Shown here one piece after another: positions 6,815-12,019 of a stretch of 12,019 nucleotides of DNA. Position 1 is the stretch's first letter. Every line of letters begins with the position of its first letter. The position numbers and the translations under genes were made by a program. Below the pieces are notes generated by a model. The model was not told the origin of the DNA. It did not search any database and was given only the letters and a program-made list of their open reading frames with translations. This DNA comes from UBA1189 sp045654565 (GTDB taxonomy: Bacteria; Bacteroidota; Bacteroidia; Bacteroidales; Bacteroidaceae), in assembly GCA_045654565.1 (NCBI GenBank), contig JAZONP010000055.1:1-12019 (forward strand). Direction: 5' to 3'.

Positions 6815-6846
6815 TTTGATATTTTGATACTCTTATGCTACATTTG
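6815..6846 (+). promoter_or_regulatory. Candidate promoter of the his operon
   Basis: TTTG (6815-6818), a 20-base spacer and TACATTTG (6839-6846) fully match the Bacteroidales consensus, 23 bases before the hisB ATG. The leader is too short for a classical his attenuator: no leader peptide, T-box or histidine-codon run is seen. Confidence 0.6.
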
Positions 6847-6869
6847 CGACTCTTAAAGCAAAGATTGTT

Positions 6870-7994
6870 ATGGATCGATTACTTATTATAGATCGTGACG
6901 GTACGATTCTCGTTGAGCCGCCCGTGGACTTTCAGATAGACAGCATCGCCAAGACCGACTTTGTGCCTGGTGCCATCAGTGGCATGAAAGCCCTCAGCAC
7001 ATTGGGTTACCGCCTCGTGATGTGCAGCAATCAGGACGGCCTCGGCACAGCGAGCTTCCCCATGGAGGATTTCCTCCCGCCCCAGGAGATGATGCTCAAG
7101 GTGCTCGCCTCAGAGGGGGTGTGCTTCGATGACATCCTCATCGACCCCACCATGCCCGAGGAGAACGCCCCCACGCGCAAGCCCGGCACGGGGATGTTTG
7201 GCAAGTACCTCACGGGTGACTACGACTTGGCCGCGAGCTACGTCATTGGCGACCGCCTCACCGATGTGATGCTGGCCAAGAACCTCGGTGCCCGTGCCAT
7301 CCTCCTGCAGTCGCCCGAGAAGGCGCGCGAGGCGTTGGCCGAGCAGGGACTCACCGAGGTGTGTGCCCTCTGCACCACTTCGTGGAGCGAGATTGTCGAG
7401 TACCTGCGTCGCACGGCCCGCGTGGCTACTGCCGAGCGCAACACCCGGGAGACACAGATCCGTGTCACCGTGGACCTCGACGGCCGCATGCCCTCACACA
7501 TCGATACCGGTCTTAAGTTCTTCGATCACATGCTCGACCAGATAGCCCATCACGGCGGTCTCTCCCTGCAGGTGCAGTGCAAGGGCGACCTCGAGGTCGA
7601 CGAGCACCACACCATGGAAGATGTGGCCATCGCCCTTGGCGACACCTTGCGCGAGGCCTTGGGCGACAAGCGCGGCATCGAGCGCTACGGCTTTGCCCTG
7701 CCCATGGACGAGTGCAAGGCCCTCGTGCTGCTCGACCTGGGCGGTCGCATCGACTTCGACTGGGACGTCACCTTCACCCGCGAATACGTGGGCGACACCC
7801 CCACCGAGATGTTCCGCCACTTCTTCTACTCGTTGTGTGCAGCCCTGCGTTGCAACCTCCACATCAGTGCCCGTGGCGACAACAACCACCACCTCATCGA
7901 AGGCGTGTTCAAGGCCTTTGCCCGCAGCCTGCGTGCAGCCATACATCGCCAGCCGTTCAACTATGACCTGCCCAGCAGCAAAGGAGTATTATGA
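6870..7994 (+). CDS. hisB: Bifunctional histidinol-phosphatase / imidazoleglycerol-phosphate dehydratase
   Basis: The protein is a 374-residue fusion. The N-terminal HAD-type phosphatase (1 to about 165) has D8 and D10 in IDRDGT, NQDGLGT (54-60), K104 in RKP, and GDRLTD (127-132). The C-terminal IGP dehydratase (about 186-374) has TGLKFFDHML (213-222), DEHHTMED (244-251) and ARGDNNHH (334-341), the histidine- and glutamate-rich metal site. It thus covers the dehydratase step and the last phosphatase step of histidine synthesis. The four zinc ligands of the E. coli HisB phosphatase loop (CxHx5CxC) are absent: the aligned residues are D92, T94, A100 and T102. The gene overlaps hisH by ATGA and heads the operon. 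It is markedly GC- and C-rich at third positions compared with cdd or the methyltransferase. Confidence 0.97.
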   Translation: MDRLLIIDRDGTILVEPPVDFQIDSIAKTDFVPGAISGMKALSTLGYRLVMCSNQDGLGTASFPMEDFLPPQEMMLKVLASEGVCFDDILIDPTMPEENAPTRKPGTGMFGKYLTGDYDLAASYVIGDRLTDVMLAKNLGARAILLQSPEKAREALAEQGLTEVCALCTTSWSEIVEYLRRTARVATAERNTRETQIRVTVDLDGRMPSHIDTGLKFFDHMLDQIAHHGGLSLQVQCKGDLEVDEHHTMEDVAIALGDTLREALGDKRGIERYGFALPMDECKALVLLDLGGRIDFDWDVTFTREYVGDTPTEMFRHFFYSLCAALRCNLHISARGDNNHHLIEGVFKAFARSLRAAIHRQPFNYDLPSSKGVL

Positions 7995-8641
7995 TAGCCA
8001 TAGTAAACTACGACACAGGCAACATCTGCTCGGTGACCAATGCGCTCCGCCGCGTGGGCTGCACCGACTGGGTGTATACCGACGATAAGGAGATATTGAT
8101 GAAGGCCGATAAGGTCATCCTCCCCGGTGTGGGCGAGGCCTCTACCGCCATGGCCAAGCTTGCCGAGCGCGGTCTCGACACCTTCATCCCCACGCTCACG
8201 CAGCCCGTACTGGGCATCTGTGTGGGCACACAGCTCATGTGCCAGAGCAGCGAAGAGGGCAACGTGGAGTGCATGGGCATCTTCCGCACCCAGGTGAAGA
8301 AGTTCTTAGGACAACAGTCAACAGACAACAGTCAACAGACTTCTGATGGCTCATTGTCAATTTTCAATTCTCAATTTTCAATTTTAAAGGTTCCCCACAT
8401 GGGCTGGAATCAGATTACCCACCTGCGCACTCCGCTCTTCCGCGACATCGCCGAGGGAGCCTACATCTACTATGTGCACTCCTTCTATCCCGAGCTCTGT
8501 GCCGACACCATCGCCACCACGAGCTACATCAATGCCTTCAGCGGAGCCTTGGGGCGCGACAACTTCTTCGGCACGCAGTTCCACCCCGAGAAGAGCGGTG
8601 CTGTGGGAGCGCAGATCATTAAAAACTTTTTAGAACTATGA
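7991..8641 (+). CDS. hisH: Imidazole glycerol phosphate synthase, glutaminase subunit
   Basis: HisH hydrolyses glutamine and passes ammonia to HisF, which makes IGP and AICAR. It is a class I glutamine amidotransferase of 216 residues. PGVG at 45-48 is the oxyanion strand, the nucleophile is C77 in LGICVGTQLM, and H198 and E200 in FHPEKSG complete the triad. VPHMGWN (134-140) is the conserved interface stretch. Between the MGIFRTQVKKF strand and VPHMGWN lies an extra segment of about 25 residues (106-132), encoded by repeat DNA and rich in Q, S, N and T. This accounts for the excess over the usual length near 195-200. The frame and all catalytic residues are intact, so the protein is probably functional. 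It overlaps hisB and hisA by four bases each. Confidence 0.96.
   Translation: MIAIVNYDTGNICSVTNALRRVGCTDWVYTDDKEILMKADKVILPGVGEASTAMAKLAERGLDTFIPTLTQPVLGICVGTQLMCQSSEEGNVECMGIFRTQVKKFLGQQSTDNSQQTSDGSLSIFNSQFSILKVPHMGWNQITHLRTPLFRDIAEGAYIYYVHSFYPELCADTIATTSYINAFSGALGRDNFFGTQFHPEKSGAVGAQIIKNFLEL
8311..8386 (+). repeat. Repeat segment inserted in frame in hisH
   Basis: Two perfect tandem 14-base units, ACAACAGTCAACAG, stand at 8311-8324 and 8325-8338. An AT-rich run of TCAATT-type units follows at about 8357-8386, including the 19 bases also found at 1721-1739. The composition breaks sharply with the GC-rich hisH around it. The segment translates without a stop (roughly GQQSTDNSQQTSDG then SLSIFNSQFSIL). 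Confidence 0.85.
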
Positions 8642-9366
8642 TAAACGTCATCCCCGCCATAGACCTCATCGATGGTAAGTGCGTGCGCCTCACCAAGGGC
8701 GACTACAACCAGAAGAAACAATACGACGCATCGCCGGTAGACATGGCCCTGCGCTATCAGGATATAGGCATACGCCGCCTGCATGTGGTCGACCTCGATG
8801 GCGCCAAGAGCAGCAGCCCCCGGAACCTCCACGTGTTGGAGGAGATTGCCATCCGCACCTCGCTTGAGATAGAGTGGGGTGGAGGCATCAAGAGCGATCA
8901 GGCACTGTATGATGCCTACAATGCCGGTGCCGACTACCTCATCATAGGCAGCGTGGCCGTGACGAAGCCCGACCTCTTTGCCCGCTGGCTCGACGAGTAT
9001 GGTGGCAATCGCCTCATCCTCGGAGCCGACATCCACGATGGCCGCGTAGCCATCAACGGCTGGCTCCAGAAGTCCAGGCAGACCATCGATGCGCTCATCG
9101 ACCGCTTCGTGCCTCACGGCCTCAGTGAGGTCATCTGCACCGACATCTCCAAGGATGGCATGCTGCAGGGTCCTACCTTCGACCTCTATGCCCGCTTGCA
9201 GGAGAAATATCCCGAGCAGGACATCATCGTGAGCGGCGGCATCAGCAGCATGGACGATATCCGCCGTCTCAATGAAATGCACCTCCGCCACGTCATCGTG
9301 GGCAAGGCCATCTATGAGGGACGTATCACATTAGAAGAGCTGAAACTATGGTTGCAAAACGCATAA
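8638..9366 (+). CDS. hisA: ProFAR isomerase (phosphoribosylformimino-AICAR isomerase)
   Basis: HisA carries out the Amadori rearrangement of ProFAR to PRFAR, the substrate of HisH-HisF. The protein is a 242-residue (beta-alpha)8 barrel of normal length. D9 in IPAIDLIDGKCVRL is the general base or acid of strand 1. D131 in GADIHDGRVAINGW is the second catalytic aspartate, by alignment with D127 of Thermotoga maritima HisA, and T168 precedes DISKDGMLQGP. The phosphate sites are GGGI (81-84) with IIGS (102-105), and SGGI (199-202) with VGKAIYEG. The start overlaps the hisH stop (ATGA) and the end overlaps hisF by 19 bases. HisA rather than HisF is shown by EWGGGIK and by the absence of the HisF DARL and NHDGT motifs. 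Confidence 0.97.
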   Translation: MINVIPAIDLIDGKCVRLTKGDYNQKKQYDASPVDMALRYQDIGIRRLHVVDLDGAKSSSPRNLHVLEEIAIRTSLEIEWGGGIKSDQALYDAYNAGADYLIIGSVAVTKPDLFARWLDEYGGNRLILGADIHDGRVAINGWLQKSRQTIDALIDRFVPHGLSEVICTDISKDGMLQGPTFDLYARLQEKYPEQDIIVSGGISSMDDIRRLNEMHLRHVIVGKAIYEGRITLEELKLWLQNA

Positions 9367-10103
9367 TACCCTGTCTCGATGTCAAGGATGGCCGCACGGT
9401 CAAGGGCATCAACTTCGAAGGCCTGCGCGATGTGGGCGACGCCGTTGCCCTCGGCAGCAAGTATGCCCGTGAGGGAGCCGACGAGCTCGTCTATCTCGAC
9501 ATCAGCGCCACGCAGGAGGGCCGCAACACCTTCACCCACCTCGTGAGCCGCATAGCCGCCGAGATCGACATCCCCTTCACCGTAGGTGGAGGCATCAGCA
9601 CCCTCGACGATGCCAGCCGCCTGCTCGATGCCGGTGCCGACAAGATCAGCATCAACAGCGCCGCCATACGCCGCCCCCAGCTCATCGACGAGATAGCCTC
9701 GAAGTATGGCTCGCAGTTTGTGGTCATCGCCATCGACGCCCGCCTCACCGACGGCCGTTGGCTCGCCACCACCCACGGCGGCAAGCGCGACACCGACAAG
9801 GAGCTCTTCGACTGGGCCCACGAAGCACAGGAGCGCGGTGCGGGCGAACTCCTCTTCACCTCGATGAACCACGACGGCACGCGCCAGGGCTACCCCTGCG
9901 ACACCTTTGCCCGCCTGGCCCGACACCTGCGCATCCCCATCATCGCCTCGGGCGGAGCGGGCAGCATCGACGACATAGCCGATGTGCTCACCCTCGGAGG
10001 TGCCGATGCAGCCCTCGCCGCCAGCATCTTCCACTATGGCGAGATACCCATCCCCGTGCTCAAGCAAGCATTGCACGAGAAGGGAATAAAAGTAAGAATA
10101 TAA
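9348..10103 (+). CDS. hisF: Imidazole glycerol phosphate synthase, cyclase subunit
   Basis: HisF uses ammonia delivered by HisH to turn PRFAR into IGP and AICAR. It is a 251-residue TIM barrel. D11 in IIPCLDVKDGRTVKG and D130 in AIDARL are the two catalytic aspartates known from T. maritima HisF, and D176 is in MNHDGT. TVGGGI (78-83) and ASGGAG form the phosphate sites. The ATG lies 19 bases inside hisA, and this start gives the canonical MVAKRIIPCLDV N-terminus, so translation is probably coupled. GC content is high. The stop is followed by a 246-base repeat island before hisIE. Confidence 0.97.
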   Translation: MVAKRIIPCLDVKDGRTVKGINFEGLRDVGDAVALGSKYAREGADELVYLDISATQEGRNTFTHLVSRIAAEIDIPFTVGGGISTLDDASRLLDAGADKISINSAAIRRPQLIDEIASKYGSQFVVIAIDARLTDGRWLATTHGGKRDTDKELFDWAHEAQERGAGELLFTSMNHDGTRQGYPCDTFARLARHLRIPIIASGGAGSIDDIADVLTLGGADAALAASIFHYGEIPIPVLKQALHEKGIKVRI

Positions 10104-10349
10104 GGGGCCTCCCCTAACCCCTCCCAACCTTTAGGTCGACGCCCGAAGGGGCTGAAGTCAAGGAGGGGGACTACGGAGTCCACATAAAAGAGAATACAAT
10201 AGTAACAAAAAGAACAAGCCTCTTCGCCACGATGTCGGAGTTCTCCCAACTCCCCCCTCTGTTTATAGAGGGGGTGCCCAAAGGGCGGGGGCGTTTCAAG
10301 CGAAGCGCGAAGCACACATCAGGGGGAGGCTTTCAAACAACATTAAGAT
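10104..10349. repeat. Palindromic repeat island between hisF and hisIE
   Basis: The gap contains no gene. GCCTCCCC near 10108-10115 and GGGGGAGGC near 10323-10331 form outer inverted ends. Inside are several exact hairpins: GGACT-ACGG-AGTCC (10168-10181), GGAGTT-CTCCC-AACTCC (10237-10253), CCCCCTCT-GTTTAT-AGAGGGGG (10253-10274) and GCCC-AAA-GGGC (10276-10286). AACCTTTAGGTCG (10126-10138) recurs inverted at 74-86. No promoter is evident for hisIE, so read-through from hisF is assumed. Stable hairpins here could lower hisIE expression or protect the upstream mRNA end. Confidence 0.75.
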
Positions 10350-10949
10350 ATGAATTTCCAAGATTTCAACCTCAGTAAGACAGCCGACGGACTGCTTCCC
10401 GTCATCATACAGGATGCCGACAGCCTCAAGGTATTGATGCTCGGCTACATGAACCAAGAAGCCTTCGAGAAGACCCAGGCCGAGGGCCGTGTCACCTTCT
10501 ACAGCCGCACCCGCCAGGCCCTGTGGACCAAGGGCGAGACCAGCGGCAACTACCTCCACGTGGTCGACATGTACATCGACTGCGATGGCGACACCCTCCT
10601 CATCAAGGCCCGCCCCGACGGCCCCACCTGCCACCGCGGCACCGTGTCGTGCTTCGACACCCGCGACAACGAAGGCTTCCTCGGCACCCTCGAGGCCTGC
10701 ATCAAGGACCGCCACGCCAAGATGCCCGAAGGATCCTACACCACCTACCTTTTTGGTAAGGGTGTGAACAAGATAGCCCAGAAGGTAGGCGAAGAGGCCG
10801 TCGAGACCGTCATCGAAGCCATCGACGGCAATGGTGAGCGCTACCTCTACGAGGCGGGCGACCTGCTCTATCACCTCCTCGTGCTCACCGAGCAGATGGG
10901 CTTCTCCCTCTCCGACCTCGAAGAAGAGCTCGCCAAGCGCCACAAGTAA
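10350..10949 (+). CDS. hisI: Bifunctional phosphoribosyl-AMP cyclohydrolase / phosphoribosyl-ATP pyrophosphohydrolase
   Basis: This 199-residue fusion (hisIE) catalyses the second and third steps of histidine synthesis. The N-terminal HisI domain (about 1-105) shows TFYSRTRQALWTKGETSGN (49-67), then DCDGDTLL with C78, and PTCHRGTVSCF with C94 and C101, which carry the metal ligands. The C-terminal HisE domain (about 110-199) has SYTTYLFGKGVNKIAQKVGEEA with the E-E and later E-x2-D (LYEAGDLLYHLLVL) pattern of the helical pyrophosphohydrolase. Codon use matches hisB-hisF. It is separated from hisF by a repeat island but keeps the same direction, so it is most likely the last gene of the operon. 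No clear terminator hairpin with a T-run follows. Confidence 0.97.
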   Translation: MNFQDFNLSKTADGLLPVIIQDADSLKVLMLGYMNQEAFEKTQAEGRVTFYSRTRQALWTKGETSGNYLHVVDMYIDCDGDTLLIKARPDGPTCHRGTVSCFDTRDNEGFLGTLEACIKDRHAKMPEGSYTTYLFGKGVNKIAQKVGEEAVETVIEAIDGNGERYLYEAGDLLYHLLVLTEQMGFSLSDLEEELAKRHK

Positions 10950-11001
10950 ACAACATGTCAAAGAGCGAGTGGGGGAGGTCTCCCGTAGGGGGCATCCCTT
11001 G

Positions 11002-11170
11002 TTAGGAGTTAGGATTTGCCTCCGGATGACTATCCTCGCCTCTCGAACTCGGGTTAATCCCTCATTTCTGAGGCAAGTTTCGTGCAAACGTGCGCATGAT
11101 AGCCGGCTTTCATGCTCAGCGAGAGCAGCCGAAACTCTCATTGTCATCGATTGACAATGCAAAGATACTA
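11002..11170 (-). other. Structured intergenic segment, possible RNA or repeat on the minus strand
   Basis: Read on the minus strand, CAAAGATA at 11160-11167 becomes TATCTTTG, a -7-like box. It is followed by a chain of small hairpins: CATTGTCA/TGACAATG (11139-11146 with 11152-11159), TGCTC/GAGCA near 11113-11127, CCTCA-GAAA-TGAGG (11060-11073, a GNRA-type loop on this strand) and GGAT/ATCC near 11026-11037. No TTTG box at 19-21 bases is visible. GGAGTTAGGA (11005-11014) at the far end has an exact inverted partner at 11355-11364. No recognisable RNA family or protein is seen; it could be only another dispersed repeat. Confidence 0.3.
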
Positions 11171-11196
11171 CACGCAGATTTGAGGCTCCGACTTAA

Positions 11197-11233
11197 TGCA
11201 AATAACTGCAAACAACTGCAAATAACTGCAAAG
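11197..11233. repeat. 10-base tandem repeat
   Basis: The units TGCAAATAAC, TGCAAACAAC, TGCAAATAAC and TGCAAAG follow head to tail (3.7 copies, one substitution). There is no spacer, so it is not a CRISPR array. The region is AT-rich and non-coding; function unknown. Confidence 0.85.
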
Positions 11234-11272
11234 TTCGTGAGCGCAAAATAGGGTCTAATCCATTCATCTGTA

Positions 11273-11333
11273 GTGCGATAAAAGATTTTCGCACCTTACG
11301 CGCTGGTCTGTCGCACCTGCGGCAGACCAGCGC
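11273..11333. repeat. Two adjacent hairpins
   Basis: The first is GTGCG/CGCAC with inner AAAA/TTTT pairing (11273-11294). The second has 15-base arms, GCGCTGGTCTGTCGC (11300-11314) and GCGGCAGACCAGCGC (11319-11333), with loop ACCT. The single non-Watson-Crick pair is a G-U on the plus-strand RNA. No T-run follows, so a classical terminator is unlikely. They stand alone with no gene within 350 bases. Confidence 0.75.
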
Positions 11334-11348
11334 AACACCTGCGGCAAT

Positions 11349-11364
11349 CCTAATTCCTAACTCC
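11349..11364. repeat. 7-base tandem motif, left of repeat copy C
   Basis: CCTAATTCCTAACTCC is made of CCTAAYT units. The same motif recurs to the right of copy C at 11511-11530 and inverted at 11002-11016. Repeat copy C lies between the two direct occurrences. Confidence 0.6.
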
Positions 11365-11390
11365 CGATTAAAATAAACATCAGCATCTCT

Positions 11391-11479
11391 GTCATCTCGA
11401 GCAATGCGAGAGATCCCGCGCTGGGACTATGTAACGTTGCGTGAGACTCTGCGAGATCCCTCTCTACGCTCGGGATGAC
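11391..11479 (-). repeat. Dispersed palindromic repeat core, copy C (inverted)
   Basis: The core runs from GTCATCTCGAGC to CTCGGGATGAC, with inner stems such as GAGAGATCCC pairing loosely with GAGATCCCTCTC. Its central ATCCCGCGCTGGGAC is the exact reverse complement of GTCCCAGCGCGGGAT in copies A and D, so it lies in the opposite orientation. The ATAATATAG terminal arms of copies B and D are not found next to it, so it is a core-only or decayed copy. Confidence 0.75.
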
Positions 11480-11510
11480 ACAACAGCCCCTAAAACCTAC
11501 ACCCTAGTTT

Positions 11511-11530
11511 CCTAACTCCTAATTCCTAAT
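11511..11530. repeat. 7-base tandem repeat
   Basis: CCTAACT, CCTAATT and CCTAAT stand in tandem. This is the same motif as at 11349-11364 and, inverted, at 11002-11016. Confidence 0.7.
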
Positions 11531-11587
11531 TTGTTGACGACAGGATACCCGCATAATGCGCGGCCACCACGCGCGCACGTGGGAAAT

Positions 11588-11762
11588 CGATTACGATTAC
11601 GATTACAAAAACTGCGCTGTCCCCTATTTAGAGTATATAATAATAATTGCTTATCCAATATAAGGGTATACTACGTATACCCATATTGAATAAGGATTTT
11701 TACACGTAATTATTTTTTTCATTTACCCCAGTGCAGAGTTATTGTAATCGTAATCGTAATCG
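11588..11762. repeat. Nested palindrome with GATTAC-repeat arms
   Basis: CGATTACGATTACGATTAC (11588-11606) has a perfect 19-base inverted partner at 11744-11762. Similarity continues inward with gaps (AACTGCGCTG against CAGTGCAGAGTT). At the centre a second hairpin spans 11650-11694: GGGTATAC-TAC-GTATACCC is perfect over 8 pairs and extends through CTTATCCAATAT/ATTGAATAAG with a two-base bulge and one mismatch. The whole is about 175 bases, AT-rich inside, and has no ORF. It looks like a cruciform-forming or MITE-like element. Confidence 0.75.
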
Positions 11763-11879
11763 CTAGCCTCTTGTCTTTTCCTGAAAAAATCATCTCCCGT
11801 CCCACGTTATGGGACAACGTAGGGCTATCTTTGCGCCGTGAATGATGAAACGGAAAAATAAAAGTCGAAGAAAAATTTA

Positions 11880-12019
11880 GGTAATAATATAGATGTTTAC
11901 CCAAAACTTTATTTTGTCATTCTGAACGCAGTGAAGAATCTCGCAAATGTCTCTTGCCAAGTCCCAGCGCGGGATTCTTCGCGTTGCTCAGAATGACAGA
12001 GACCTCTGGGTAAACTGCT
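11880..12019. repeat. Dispersed palindromic repeat, copy D (cut by window end)
   Basis: The left arm GGTAATAATATAG-AT-GTTTACCCA spans 11880-11903. The core (11916-11997) opens with GTCATTCTGA and closes with TCAGAATGAC. The right arm TGGGTAAAC-TG-CT begins at 12007 and is cut at 12019. It has the same orientation as copy A but lacks the 23 extra bases found there. Confidence 0.85.

Noticed and set aside
6847..6869. his attenuator or leader peptide before hisB
   Set aside because: Only 23 bases lie between the promoter element and the ATG; there is no run of histidine codons and no competing hairpins.
8524..10127. Two long minus-strand ORFs opposite hisA and hisF
   Set aside because: Their translations are valine-, alanine- and glycine-rich without motifs, and lie exactly antisense to conserved enzymes. 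They are shadows of codon bias.
11035..11075. tRNA-like stretch (CTCGAACTCGGGTTAATCCC)
   Set aside because: It recalls a T-arm only superficially; no acceptor stem, D-arm or anticodon arm can be folded around it.
10296..11162. Long minus-strand ORF (288 codons) covering hisIE
   Set aside because: Most of it is the antisense of hisIE, whose motifs are unmistakable; the GC-rich, C-biased codons of hisIE create open antisense frames. The N-terminal part covers hairpin-rich intergenic DNA.
11197..11233. Possible CRISPR array
   Set aside because: The 10-base units are contiguous with no spacers, and no cas genes are present.
11842..11880. Tiny basic ORF (MMKRKNKSRRKI) after a TATCTTTG box at 11826-11833
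   Set aside because: Twelve codons, no ribosome site, no TTTG box seen, and it ends at the border of repeat copy D. Too little to support a gene, though a promoter or truncated gene start cannot be excluded.

Overview
The window reads as a chromosomal segment of a Bacteroidota member, most likely order Bacteroidales (Prevotella- or Bacteroides-like). This rests on the protein sequences (Cdd, DnaG, TpiA and FolE all have the form I associate with that order), on candidate promoters of the Bacteroidales type (TTTG, about 19-21 bases, TAnnTTTG), on weak or absent Shine-Dalgarno sites, and on the kinds of interspersed repeats present. No species can be assigned from the sequence alone. Every gene is housekeeping or metabolic. 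I see no phage, conjugative, CRISPR, toxin or defence genes.

Layout. 1-141: right part of a palindromic dispersed repeat. 214-708 (+): cytidine deaminase cdd, whose stop codon lies inside a second copy of that repeat (701-871). 935-1564 (-): a small formate/nitrite-transporter-family membrane protein, divergent from a SAM-dependent methyltransferase (1743-2468, +). 2602-3363 (+): triose-phosphate isomerase, closed by a strong intrinsic terminator. 3445-4484 (+): an exported SPOR-domain protein overlapping GTP cyclohydrolase I (folE). 4683-6755 (-): DNA primase dnaG, convergent with folE and divergent from the histidine operon. 6870-10949 (+): hisB-hisH-hisA-hisF-hisIE, the middle and late steps of histidine synthesis, tightly overlapping except for a 246-base repeat island before hisIE. 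10950-12019: about 1.07 kb without a convincing gene, filled with hairpins, short tandem repeats, an inverted third core copy, a nested palindrome, and a fourth repeat copy cut by the window end.

How the genes work together. HisIE performs the second and third pathway steps (phosphoribosyl-ATP pyrophosphohydrolase and phosphoribosyl-AMP cyclohydrolase). HisA isomerises ProFAR. HisH and HisF form the glutamine-dependent IGP synthase. HisB supplies the dehydratase and histidinol-phosphatase. hisG, hisC and hisD are not here and must lie elsewhere if the pathway is complete. dnaG and hisB share a 114-base divergent promoter region.

I found no new multi-gene system. The most notable material is the repeat biology: a dispersed palindrome whose terminal arms have changed in compensating fashion between copies, that palindrome ending a real gene (cdd), and a repeat translated in frame inside hisH, sharing 19 bases and the same reading frame with the start region of the methyltransferase gene.
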